Of a DNA stretch of 36,447 nucleotides, positions 17,562 to 24,849 are shown piece by piece. Positions within the stretch are counted from its first letter, which is position 1. Every line of letters starts with the position of its first letter. Origin of the DNA: Pelagibacteraceae bacterium (GTDB lineage Bacteria; Pseudomonadota; Alphaproteobacteria; Pelagibacterales; Pelagibacteraceae). The position numbers and the translations under genes are program-made. The stretch is taken from positions 40,704-77,150 of the forward strand of contig NYVZ01000018.1 of assembly GCA_002684895.1 (NCBI GenBank), given 5' to 3'. Under the pieces are notes generated by a model. The model did not search any database and was not told the origin of the DNA. It worked only from the letters and a program-made list of their open reading frames with translations.

Positions 17562-18643
17562 AAAAAAAATATTGTAATATTGAAAAGCTTTTAAATTTTG
17601 CAAAAAAAGGTAAAATTTTTATTTTAGTTGATGATGAGAGCAGAGAAAATGAGGGCGATTTAGTTTTCTTAGCTAATAAGTGTACTCCAAAAAAAATAAA
17701 TTTTATGGCAAAATATGGTCGAGGATTAATTTGTTTAGCCCTAGATAAGAAGCAATCAGATAAACTAGGTCTTAAACTAATGTCTAACTCGAATGGAACT
17801 AGATTTAGTACAGCATTTACCGTCAGCATTGAAGCAAAGAAAGGTGTCACTACTGGAATATCTGCGTTTGATAGATCAAAAACAGTTTCGACTGCAATTA
17901 AAAAAGCATCAACAAAGAAAGACATAGTTTCACCTGGTCATATTTTTCCATTAGTTGCAAAAAAAGGTGGCGTACTTATAAGAACGGGTCACACCGAAGC
18001 TTCTGTTGATATTGCAAAGATGGCATCAAATTCCTTAGGAGCAGTAATATGTGAAATTATGAATGATGATGGATCCATGGCTAAAAGGGACCAACTTTTT
18101 AAATTTGCTAAAAAGCACAATTTACAAATTGCTAAGATAGAAGATTTAATTGCGTACAGATTAAAAAAAGAGAATTTTATTAAATTAATACGTAAAACAA
18201 AATTAAAATTTAAAAATAAAAGCTTTGAAAAACAGTTCTTTATTAATACAATTGACAAGCAAGATCATTTGGCTATTTCAAGTAAAAATATAGATTATAA
18301 CAATTGTAGAGTTAGAGTCCTTTCTTTAAAAAACTATGATAGAAAAAAAAATATTCTACAAATCAAGGATGTAAAAAAGGCTTTAAATTATTTATACAAG
18401 TTTGATAGTTTTACATTAATTATCATCAAGGATTACGCAATAAATGAGTACAATAATGTTATAAAATTTATGAATTCTAAAAAAGAGTCTCCAGCAAATT
18501 TAATTAGAAATTATGGAGTTGGTGCACAAATCATTAAAAAACTTGGATTAAACAATTTAATTTTAGTTACAAAATCAAAAAAAAAGATAGTAGGTCTGGA
18601 TGGCTTTGGTATTAAAATTAAAAGACAAGAAATTTTTAAATGA
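17558..18643 (+). CDS. ribBA: RibBA: DHBP synthase with degenerate GTP cyclohydrolase II-like half
   Basis: The N-terminal half (about 1-205) is an intact 3,4-dihydroxy-2-butanone 4-phosphate synthase: DDESRENEGDLVFL, TAFTVSIEAKKGVTTGIS, SPGHIFPLVAKKGGVLIR, GHTEASVDIAKMA, EIMNDDGSMAKRDQL. The C-terminal half retains the GTP cyclohydrolase II tail IRNYGVGAQIIKKLGL and GLDGFGIKI, but the zinc-site region with its three cysteines (SEC plus CDC in the family) is missing, and the half is short. So DHBP synthesis is well supported and cyclohydrolase activity is doubtful. Total length is 361, below the usual 400. The gene overlaps ribE and ribH by four bases each. Confidence 0.93.
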   Translation: MKKKYCNIEKLLNFAKKGKIFILVDDESRENEGDLVFLANKCTPKKINFMAKYGRGLICLALDKKQSDKLGLKLMSNSNGTRFSTAFTVSIEAKKGVTTGISAFDRSKTVSTAIKKASTKKDIVSPGHIFPLVAKKGGVLIRTGHTEASVDIAKMASNSLGAVICEIMNDDGSMAKRDQLFKFAKKHNLQIAKIEDLIAYRLKKENFIKLIRKTKLKFKNKSFEKQFFINTIDKQDHLAISSKNIDYNNCRVRVLSLKNYDRKKNILQIKDVKKALNYLYKFDSFTLIIIKDYAINEYNNVIKFMNSKKESPANLIRNYGVGAQIIKKLGLNNLILVTKSKKKIVGLDGFGIKIKRQEIFK

Positions 18644-19050
18644 AAACCTGTTTAATCGTCTATTCTGATTATTATAAAGATATTTCAAAATCTTTATTAA
18701 AAGGATCAATAAATATCCTAAAAAAAAATAATATTAAATACGAATTACATCGTATAGATGGATCATTTGAAATTCCTCAGCTAATAAATATTAAATTAAA
18801 ATCAAAAAAATATTGTGCCGCATTAGCTCTTGGATGTATTATAAAAGGTCAAACGCCGCATTTTGATTTTATTTCTTCAAGTATTTCAAATTCAATTATG
18901 GATCTATCCATAAAATACTCACTACCTATAGCGAATGGAGTACTCAATTGTTTAAATAAAAAACAAGCAAAATTGCGAAGTTCATCCAAAAAAAACAAAG
19001 GTGCTGAGGCGGCTAAAGCTCTTTTATCTGTTTTAAAATACTTAAAATGA
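18640..19050 (+). CDS. ribH: 6,7-dimethyl-8-ribityllumazine synthase
   Basis: Condenses DHBP with the ribitylamino-pyrimidine to form the lumazine. The 136-residue protein shows DGSFEIPQLINIKL near 45-58, ALALGCIIKGQTPHFDFIS around 65-83 with the catalytic His, and a C-terminal KGAEAAKALLSVLKYL helix. It is short for the family, with trimmed loops. Together with RibD, RibE and RibBA it gives every riboflavin step except an evident GTP cyclohydrolase II. It overlaps both ribBA and nusB by four bases. Confidence 0.94.
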   Translation: MKTCLIVYSDYYKDISKSLLKGSINILKKNNIKYELHRIDGSFEIPQLINIKLKSKKYCAALALGCIIKGQTPHFDFISSSISNSIMDLSIKYSLPIANGVLNCLNKKQAKLRSSSKKNKGAEAAKALLSVLKYLK

Positions 19051-19430
19051 AATCTACGACCAGAGTAAAGTTAGTTCAAAAAATTTACGAAAAAACAAGC
19101 AATCCTGATGGGTCAATTGATTTTGGTAAAGATCCGTTTGTAAGACATATAAAAAAAGTATTTACGGGATATTTTGAAAAAAATGCTGAACTTGAACAAT
19201 TATTGAATGACAATTTATCAAACAAATTAAGTATTAAAAATTTAGACTTGCTTTTAAAAATTATAATTAAGAGTTCAATTTATGAACTTAAATATTGCAA
19301 AAAAGTTCCATTTAAAGTTGTTATTGATCAATATTTGGACGTTACTGATAAATTTTACGGCAATGATCAAAAAAGGCTTGTAAATGGGGTCTTAGATAGT
19401 GCAGCAAAAGCTATTAAGCAATCTATTTAA
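19047..19430 (+). CDS. nusB: Transcription antitermination factor NusB
   Basis: RNA-binding antitermination factor that pairs with NusE (S10) on rRNA boxA. The 127-residue all-helical protein carries TRVKLVQKIYEK at the N-terminus and the diagnostic C-terminal region VPFKVVIDQYLDVTDKFYG, then RLVNGVLDSAAKAI around 110-124. Its position at the end of the rib operon is the standard alphaproteobacterial arrangement. It overlaps ribH by four bases. The thiL gene that often follows nusB is absent; hppA follows instead after 68 bases. Confidence 0.94.
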   Translation: MKSTTRVKLVQKIYEKTSNPDGSIDFGKDPFVRHIKKVFTGYFEKNAELEQLLNDNLSNKLSIKNLDLLLKIIIKSSIYELKYCKKVPFKVVIDQYLDVTDKFYGNDQKRLVNGVLDSAAKAIKQSI

Positions 19431-19482
19431 GTTGATTTTATCCTCAATTTTTGGCATTAGCGTCTTTTTAAACCAAGAACAT

Positions 19483-19490
19483 AAAGGAAG
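19483..19490 (+). promoter_or_regulatory. Strong Shine-Dalgarno before hppA
   Basis: AAAGGAAG ends eight bases before the hppA ATG at 19499. It stands out because most genes here begin on or within a few bases of the previous stop without a clear ribosome site. This supports the chosen start and suggests independent, efficient translation. The 68-base gap also holds TTGGCA at 19451, but no matching -10 box is convincing. Confidence 0.65.
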
Positions 19491-19498
19491 ATATTTTC

Positions 19499-21598
19499 AT
19501 GAACCCAGCAGAAATAATTAACTATGTAATAATTTGCGGAGTAGCTGCAGTTGCGTATGGTTGGCTTGCAAGTAGTCAAATATTAAAATCTGACGCAGGT
19601 AATAAAACTATGCAAGAGATTGCCGGTGCTATTCAAGAAGGGGCACAAGCATATTTAAACAGACAATACAAAACTATAGCTATTGTTGGTGTTGTTGTAC
19701 TCGTCTTAATTGGATATTTATTTAGTCCTTTAGTTGCAGTAGGATATTTAATTGGTGCAGCATTATCAGGTGTTGCTGGTTACGTAGGAATGATTATTTC
19801 TGTAAGAGCAAATGTTAGAACTGCAGAAGCTAGTAGAAAAGGTTTGGCAAAAGGATTAAATATAGCATTTAAATCTGGGGCAGTTACTGGAATGCTAGTT
19901 GCGGGTTTGGCTTTATTATCTATCACTGTTTATTATAAGTTTTTAGTTGCAAATAACTCATCCGAAAGAGAAGTTATCGATGCATTAGTTGCATTAGGAT
20001 TCGGTGCTTCACTAATTTCTATTTTTGCAAGATTAGGTGGTGGTATTTTTACTAAAGGAGCAGATGTGGGCGCAGATCTTGTTGGAAAAGTTGAAGCTGG
20101 AATACCAGAAGATGATCCAAGAAACCCTGCAGTTATTGCAGACAATGTTGGTGACAATGTTGGAGACTGTGCAGGTATGGCAGCTGATTTGTTTGAAACA
20201 TATGCTGTTACCTTGGTTGCTACTATGGTTTTGGCATCAATATTTTTTACTGGTAATCAGAGCATGATGGTTTACCCATTGGCGATTGGTGGCGTATGTA
20301 TTTTAACGTCTATAATCGGAACTTTTTTTGTTAGATTAGGAAAAAGTAAAAATATTATGGGCGCACTTTACAAAGGTTTCGTTGCAACAGCCATATTATC
20401 TTTAGCAGCAATGCATCCTGTAACTGATTTTGTTATTGGTTTAGAAAAAGTTTATAAAGTTGCTGGACAATCTTTCACGGGGAATGATCTGTTTTATTGT
20501 GCAGTGATTGGATTGGTAATTACAGGATTAATTATTTGGGTTACTGAATATTATACAGGTACAAATTACAGACCAGTACAATCAGTTGCCAAATCATCAA
20601 CTACTGGACATGGTACAAATGTTATTCAGGGATTAGCTGTATCTATGGAAGCTACAGCTTTGCCAGCATTGATAATTGTAGTGGGTATTATTTCTACCTA
20701 TACTTTAGCTGGTTTATTTGGAATCGCTATTGCTGTTACAAGTATGCTAGCATTAACAGGAATGGTAGTTGCTTTAGATGCCTACGGACCGGTGACAGAT
20801 AATGCAGGAGGAATTGCTGAAATGTCAAAACTTCCTTCTAGCGTAAGAAAAACAACTGATGCCCTAGATGCAGTTGGCAATACTACTAAAGCTGTTACAA
20901 AAGGTTATGCCATCGGATCAGCTGGTCTTGGTGCACTGGTATTATTCGCAGCATATACTGAGGACATAAAATATTTTTCTGCTCAAAAATCATCTGCATT
21001 AAGCGGTATAGAAGTGAGTTTTGATTTATCAAACCCTTATGTTGTAGTAGGTCTTTTGATTGGTGGCTTATTGCCTTACCTATTTGGATCTATGGGTATG
21101 CAAGCTGTAGGTAGAGCAGCAGGATCGGTAGTTAATGAAGTTAGAAGACAGTTTAAAAAAATGCCAGGTATTATGAAAAGAAAACAAAAACCAGACTACG
21201 CAAAGGCAGTTGATCTATTAACTAAGGCTGCAATTAAAGAAATGATAGTACCCTCTCTACTTCCTGTTCTTTCACCAATTGCTGTCTATTTTATAGTACT
21301 AAATATTGCAGATCAGTCATCTGCATTATCTGCATTAGGAGCAATGTTATTAGGAGTAATTGTTACAGGTCTATTTGTAGCTATTTCAATGACTGCTGGT
21401 GGTGGCGCATGGGATAATGCAAAGAAATATATTGAAGATGGAAATTTTGGTGGAAAAGGTTCTGAAGCACATAAAGCAGCAGTCACTGGTGATACGGTTG
21501 GTGACCCTTATAAAGATACTGCTGGACCCGCGGTAAATCCAATGATTAAAATAACAAATATTGTGGCATTATTGCTTCTGGCAATTATTTCTCATTAA
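19499..21598 (+). CDS. hppA: Proton-pumping membrane pyrophosphatase, K+-independent type
   Basis: Integral membrane pump that couples pyrophosphate hydrolysis to H+ export. The 699 residues form about 16 membrane helices. The catalytic loop is unmistakable: DVGADLVGKVEAGIPEDDPRN-like spacing near 190-210, then ADNVGDNVGDCAGMAADLFE; a second acidic loop DAYGPVTDNAGGIAEMS lies near 426-442, and GDTVGDPYKDTAGPAVNPM near the C-terminus. The diagnostic segment GNTTKAVTKG has Lys at about residue 464 and Thr three positions on; in this family Lys there marks K+-independent H+ pumps, while Ala marks K+-dependent ones. It stands alone after nusB and converges on bamE with four bases between stop codons. 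Confidence 0.96.
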   Translation: MNPAEIINYVIICGVAAVAYGWLASSQILKSDAGNKTMQEIAGAIQEGAQAYLNRQYKTIAIVGVVVLVLIGYLFSPLVAVGYLIGAALSGVAGYVGMIISVRANVRTAEASRKGLAKGLNIAFKSGAVTGMLVAGLALLSITVYYKFLVANNSSEREVIDALVALGFGASLISIFARLGGGIFTKGADVGADLVGKVEAGIPEDDPRNPAVIADNVGDNVGDCAGMAADLFETYAVTLVATMVLASIFFTGNQSMMVYPLAIGGVCILTSIIGTFFVRLGKSKNIMGALYKGFVATAILSLAAMHPVTDFVIGLEKVYKVAGQSFTGNDLFYCAVIGLVITGLIIWVTEYYTGTNYRPVQSVAKSSTTGHGTNVIQGLAVSMEATALPALIIVVGIISTYTLAGLFGIAIAVTSMLALTGMVVALDAYGPVTDNAGGIAEMSKLPSSVRKTTDALDAVGNTTKAVTKGYAIGSAGLGALVLFAAYTEDIKYFSAQKSSALSGIEVSFDLSNPYVVVGLLIGGLLPYLFGSMGMQAVGRAAGSVVNEVRRQFKKMPGIMKRKQKPDYAKAVDLLTKAAIKEMIVPSLLPVLSPIAVYFIVLNIADQSSALSALGAMLLGVIVTGLFVAISMTAGGGAWDNAKKYIEDGNFGGKGSEAHKAAVTGDTVGDPYKDTAGPAVNPMIKITNIVALLLLAIISH

Positions 21599-21602
21599 TT
21601 AG

Positions 21603-22061
21603 TTATTTTTTTTGAAATTTTTTTCGCGCATTCTCCATTCTTTTTCTTGTAGAACTTAAGAGATTTTTGGAGAATGTGTCTTTGACACCCAGGGACTTGG
21701 TTTTTTCTTTCGCAAACTTTATATCATTCATGTTGTTGAGAGTATAAAGCTCAAATTTTTTTACTATTCCATATTTATCGAAGTAAATTTCAACATAGTC
21801 GTTTACATAAATAGCCTTTTTGCCAGTTTTTGTTTTTGTTTCTCTTACTTCAAAGTATGCCCATCTATTCTCTTTTTTGTCTATTACAGGTATTGGACCT
21901 AATATTCGAACAATGTCGTTTTTATTTGTTTTATCGGTTTTTATTAGTAGAATTTTATTTTTTAAATTTGAAACACCATGTACGTTGTCCACTTTATTAA
22001 ATGTACAAGAAATTATTATTAGTGATAATAAGATTATTAAAAATTTTTTAAAAATGAACAT
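21603..22061 (-). CDS. bamE: Outer membrane assembly lipoprotein (BamE/OmlA-like)
   Basis: Small lipoprotein of the beta-barrel assembly machinery. I chose the ATG at 22061 because it gives a compact lipoprotein signal (MFIFKKFLIILLSLIIISC), with the lipid-modified Cys at position 19; an upstream in-frame start at 22109 would add 16 residues with no benefit. The mature part has the SmpA/OmlA pattern: LLIKTDKTNKNDIVRILGP, then NRWAYFEVRETK and YVEIYFDKYGIVKKFE. The C-terminus is a Lys/Arg-rich extension. Its first eight bases overlap the first eight bases of the divergent chaperone gene. Family assignment is good; the role in OMP assembly is from homology. Confidence 0.87.
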   Translation of the reverse strand: MFIFKKFLIILLSLIIISCTFNKVDNVHGVSNLKNKILLIKTDKTNKNDIVRILGPIPVIDKKENRWAYFEVRETKTKTGKKAIYVNDYVEIYFDKYGIVKKFELYTLNNMNDIKFAKEKTKSLGVKDTFSKNLLSSTRKRMENARKKFQKK

Positions 22062-22467
22062 ATTAAATATATACAACAAAACTCTAGTAGATGCTAGAAA
22101 TCCAGCCATATTTGAAAATTATATTGATGACAACCTTAACAATAAAATATTAATTTTCCTAATTTTTTTGTCAAAAATTTTCAATAAATTAGAAAAAAAA
22201 GATGACAGTTATCAAAAACTTTTTGATTATATTTTTAATAGAATTGAAACAGATCTTAGAGAACTTGGATATGGAGACATGTCAGTGAACAAAAAAATGA
22301 AAGTGATTGTGACAAAATTTTATTCAATTTTATTGGATTTTAAAGATTATTCAAAAAAAACCAATGATGACAAATCAAATATTTTAAGAAAATATTTTGT
22401 AGAAGTAAGAAAAATTGACGATTTTTCTGTTTATTTAATCAATTATTTATCTATTGATAATGTTTGA
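22054..22467 (+). CDS. Ubiquinol-cytochrome c chaperone family protein
   Basis: Relative of mitochondrial CBP3/UQCC1, which assists assembly of cytochrome b in the bc1 complex. I chose ATG 22054 (137 residues), since MNILNIYNKTLVDARNPAIF matches the family's N-terminal region, and the open frame further upstream only reads bamE backwards. The conserved core RIETDLRELGYGDMSVNKKM around 70-90 is the clearest signature. The gene is head to head with bamE, with the start codons facing inside 8 bp, so its leader lies in the bamE coding region. The family is typical of Alphaproteobacteria and mitochondria. No bc1 genes are in the window. Confidence 0.85.
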   Translation: MNILNIYNKTLVDARNPAIFENYIDDNLNNKILIFLIFLSKIFNKLEKKDDSYQKLFDYIFNRIETDLRELGYGDMSVNKKMKVIVTKFYSILLDFKDYSKKTNDDKSNILRKYFVEVRKIDDFSVYLINYLSIDNV

Positions 22468-22498
22468 TTAAATGTTAATTAACCATTTATTATAACTT

Positions 22499-22678
22499 AT
22501 GGCAGTTCCAAAACGAAAATTATCAGTCTCCAGAAGAGGAAAAAGAAGATCTCATCTTGCTGCAAATTTTAAAAATGTAGTAGAGGACAAGAAGAGTGGT
22601 GAATTTAGACTACCTCATCATGTGGATATGAAAACTGGAATGTATAACGGTAAACAAATATTTAAGCCTAAAAATTAA
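22499..22678 (+). CDS. rpmF: 50S ribosomal protein L32
   Basis: Short 59-residue ribosomal protein. It starts MAVPKRKLSVSRRGKRRSHL, the family hallmark, and continues VVEDKKSGEFRLPHHVDM and TGMYNGKQI. There are no cysteines, so this is the zinc-independent form usual in Alphaproteobacteria. It follows the chaperone gene by 31 bases and precedes plsX by seven, part of the conserved rpmF-plsX block. Confidence 0.96.
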   Translation: MAVPKRKLSVSRRGKRRSHLAANFKNVVEDKKSGEFRLPHHVDMKTGMYNGKQIFKPKN

Positions 22679-22685
22679 TTCATCA

Positions 22686-23711
22686 ATGACCAAAAAATTT
22701 AGCATTGCAGTTGATGCAATGGGAGGAGATAACGCACCTGAAAAAGTTTTAGAAGGTATTAATCTTTTATTTGAAAATAATGTTGATGTGCACATAAATA
22801 TATACGGTGATGAAAACGTAATTTTAAATTGTATGAAAAAATATAAATATTTAAAAGATAACAATTGCCGAATAATTCACTCACCAGATAAAGTACCAGG
22901 CGATATATCAGTAAGAGATGCAATAAAACTTGGAAAACAAACCAGCATGTGGATGGCAATTGACTCTGTTAAATCAGGGGAGAATGATATCGTTGTGTCT
23001 TCTGGAAATACAGGGGCATTATTGGTTATGTCCAAATTAATATTAAAAATGATAGACGGTGTTGACAAGCCTGCACTGGCTGGGATTTGGCCAAATTTTA
23101 AGGATTTTAGTATAGTGTTGGACTTGGGCGCCAACATTGAGTGTAATGAAAATAATCTTGTGGAGTTTTCAATTTTAGGCTCTGCATTATATAAAACTAT
23201 TTTAAACAAAAGTGAAGTAGTTGCTGGATTATTAAATATTGGATCTGAAGAAATTAAAGGAAATGATTCAATCAAAAATGCACATTTAAAATTACAAGAG
23301 TCTAAAAATTTAAATTTTAATTACAAAGGTTACGTAGAAGGTAATGAAATAAAAAATGGAGATGTACAAGTTATTGTAACTGATGGTTTTACTGGAAACG
23401 TCGCCTTAAAAACAGCGGAGGGAACCGCTAATTTTATTACTACAGAAATCAAAAAATCCTTTTCTAGTTCATTTTTATCTAAAATTGGATATTTATTTAG
23501 TTATTTTGCATTTAAAGAAATTAAAAAAAAATTAGATCCAAGAAAATACAATGGTGCAATTTTTTTAGGATTAAATGCCCCTGTTGTTAAAAGCCATGGC
23601 GGTGCCGATGCTTTTGCCTTTTATAATTCGTTAAATTTGTCTTATCAAATTATTAATGGTAATCTTATTAATAAAATTAAAAATAATTTTATTAATAATA
23701 ATGTCAAATAA
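22686..23711 (+). CDS. plsX: Phosphate acyltransferase PlsX
   Basis: Makes acyl-phosphate from acyl-ACP, feeding PlsY in phospholipid synthesis. The 341 residues begin FSIAVDAMGGDNAPEKVLEG and contain VSSGNTGALLVMSKLIL, LDLGANIECN, VIVTDGFTGNVALKTAEGTA and GLNAPVVKSHGGADAFAF, all family signatures. The next gene is ihfA, overlapping by 11 bases; fabH, usually located between plsX and ihfA in Alphaproteobacteria, is missing at this spot. PlsX is a soluble, membrane-associated enzyme. Confidence 0.96.
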   Translation: MTKKFSIAVDAMGGDNAPEKVLEGINLLFENNVDVHINIYGDENVILNCMKKYKYLKDNNCRIIHSPDKVPGDISVRDAIKLGKQTSMWMAIDSVKSGENDIVVSSGNTGALLVMSKLILKMIDGVDKPALAGIWPNFKDFSIVLDLGANIECNENNLVEFSILGSALYKTILNKSEVVAGLLNIGSEEIKGNDSIKNAHLKLQESKNLNFNYKGYVEGNEIKNGDVQVIVTDGFTGNVALKTAEGTANFITTEIKKSFSSSFLSKIGYLFSYFAFKEIKKKLDPRKYNGAIFLGLNAPVVKSHGGADAFAFYNSLNLSYQIINGNLINKIKNNFINNNVK

Positions 23712-23991
23712 TGTAACAAGACAGGATCTTTATGAGTTGACTCATAAAGAGCTTGGAATATCAAAAAACGAATGTATTAAGTTTGTTGACTCAATATTTG
23801 AAAGTTTAATAAAAAATTTTGAGCTTGGCAATAAGGTCAAGTTATCTTTGTTTGGATCTTTTGATATTAAACAAAAAAAATCGAGAGTTGGACGCAATCC
23901 AAAAACCCTAGAAGAAAAGGAGATATCTTCTAGACAAGTAATTACATTTAAGCCATCTAAATTTTTATCTAGAAAAATTAATAAACAATGA
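23701..23991 (+). CDS. ihfA: Integration host factor alpha subunit-like, HU/IHF family
   Basis: DNA-bending nucleoid protein. I start it at ATG 23701 (MSNNVTRQDLYEL, 96 residues) rather than at 23656, since the extra 15 residues would be plsX codons read out of frame and the family starts here. The body carries GNKVKLSLFGSFDIKQKKSR, GRNPKTLEE with the intercalating Pro on the beta arm, and VITFKPSKFLSRKIN. Subunit choice (IhfA, not HU or IhfB) rests on the plsX-ihfA-merR context, which is conserved in Alphaproteobacteria. It overlaps plsX by 11 and the MerR gene by 4 bases. Confidence 0.88.
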   Translation: MSNNVTRQDLYELTHKELGISKNECIKFVDSIFESLIKNFELGNKVKLSLFGSFDIKQKKSRVGRNPKTLEEKEISSRQVITFKPSKFLSRKINKQ

Positions 23992-24347
23992 AATCTAGGG
24001 ATGCCTATAAAACTATCGGAGAAGTTTGCGACATAGTTGGTCTGGTTGATTCTGAAACTGGAAAGAAAAAAACTCATGTTCTTAGATTCTGGGAAAAGCA
24101 TTTTAATGAGCTCAAACCTTCGCTTGTATATAAAGGTCGTCGTTATTATTCTAGTCAAAATATCGAATATATTAAAAAGATTAAAAAATTACTAAGAGAG
24201 GATGGGTATACAATTAAGGGTTCAAAAAAAGTATTAACTAATAAAAATTACTCTGTTGACAGCACATCTGATGATAATATAAACGCAGAAAAAATAATGA
24301 ATTTAAAAAACAAAATAAAAGATCTAAAAAAGTATATTAATGGCTAA
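23988..24347 (+). CDS. MerR-family transcriptional regulator
   Basis: A 119-residue protein with an N-terminal winged helix-turn-helix: YKTIGEVCDIVGL, LRFWEKHFNELKP, GRRYYSSQNIEYIKKIKKLL and DGYTIKGSKKVL. A short Lys/Asp-rich tail suitable for a coiled-coil dimer helix follows. There are no metal-binding cysteines of the MerR/CueR kind, so the signal is unknown. The ihfA-merR pair is common in Alphaproteobacteria; the regulator's target has not been established from sequence. It overlaps rpmG by eight bases. Confidence 0.87.
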   Translation: MKSRDAYKTIGEVCDIVGLVDSETGKKKTHVLRFWEKHFNELKPSLVYKGRRYYSSQNIEYIKKIKKLLREDGYTIKGSKKVLTNKNYSVDSTSDDNINAEKIMNLKNKIKDLKKYING

Positions 24348-24531
24348 AAAAAGTTCAGTAAAAGTAAGACTAGTTCCAGAAGATAAACCAAATAGCAAAC
24401 ATTATTATTATGCTTACAAGCCAACAGCAGGCGAAAAGGCAAAAGAAAAATTAAAATTAAAAAAATACAATCCAGCTACCAGAAAACATGAATGGTTTGT
24501 GGAAAAAAAACTTCCACCGCATAGTAAATAA
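24340..24531 (+). CDS. rpmG: 50S ribosomal protein L33
   Basis: A 63-residue protein with the L33 pattern: KVRLVPEDKPN at the N-terminus, HYYYAYKPT, and LKLKKYNPATRKHEWFVEKK at the C-terminus. It is a little longer than the usual 50-56 residues, with an extra short segment in the loop and a PPHSK tail. There are no cysteines, so it is the zinc-free type. It begins inside the MerR gene and meets the chorismate mutase gene end to end with no spacer. Confidence 0.9.
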   Translation: MAKKSSVKVRLVPEDKPNSKHYYYAYKPTAGEKAKEKLKLKKYNPATRKHEWFVEKKLPPHSK

Positions 24532-24828
24532 TTATTTATATTTTTTTCTCTCTAATTTTATAAAAGATTTAATCATAGTTAACCAAATATTACTGATAAT
24601 AAATCCTTCTATTTTTAATTTTTTCCCTCTTGCCACTCTTACTTTAATCATGTCTGAAATTCTTTTTTGATCTACTATTTTACTTTTTGGTTTGAATTTT
24701 ATAACTTTTAATACTTCTTTTCGCCTTTTTGATAATATTTTCAGAATCTGAAAGTCTAATTTATCAATATTATTTCTAACTTTTTCTAAATTTTTTCCAG
24801 GTGACAATTTGCTTATTTTTTTTTTCAT
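24532..24828 (-). CDS. Small chorismate mutase type II (AroQ-like)
   Basis: A 98-residue all-helical protein. The pattern LEKVRNNIDKLDFQILKILSK at 14-34 matches the AroQ first helix (Arg, ID, D, LL), followed by RRKEVLKVIKFKPKS and a region with RISDMIKVRVARGK. Expected role: chorismate to prephenate, for Phe and Tyr. It is a free-standing single domain rather than fused to prephenate dehydratase or DAHP synthase. It lies on the minus strand between rpmG and ctaA, sharing a 21-base divergent spacer with ctaA. Confidence 0.75.
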   Translation of the reverse strand: MKKKISKLSPGKNLEKVRNNIDKLDFQILKILSKRRKEVLKVIKFKPKSKIVDQKRISDMIKVRVARGKKLKIEGFIISNIWLTMIKSFIKLERKKYK

Positions 24829-24849
24829 TTAAAATATATATCTAAATCT

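Noticed and set aside
17518..17925. 135-residue minus-strand ORF over ribE/ribBA
   Set aside because: Antisense shadow of the conserved DHBP synthase domain; its composition follows the reverse complement of a Lys-rich gene.
21820..22053. Possible 78-residue N-terminal extension of the bc1 chaperone homologue
   Set aside because: These codons are the reverse of bamE; family similarity begins at the ATG at 22054.
22877..23275. 132-residue minus-strand ORF inside plsX
   Set aside because: Antisense to conserved plsX motifs, no promoter or start context.
23742..24158. 138-residue minus-strand ORF over ihfA/merR
   Set aside because: Lies opposite two well-supported DNA-binding protein genes and shows no recognisable domain.
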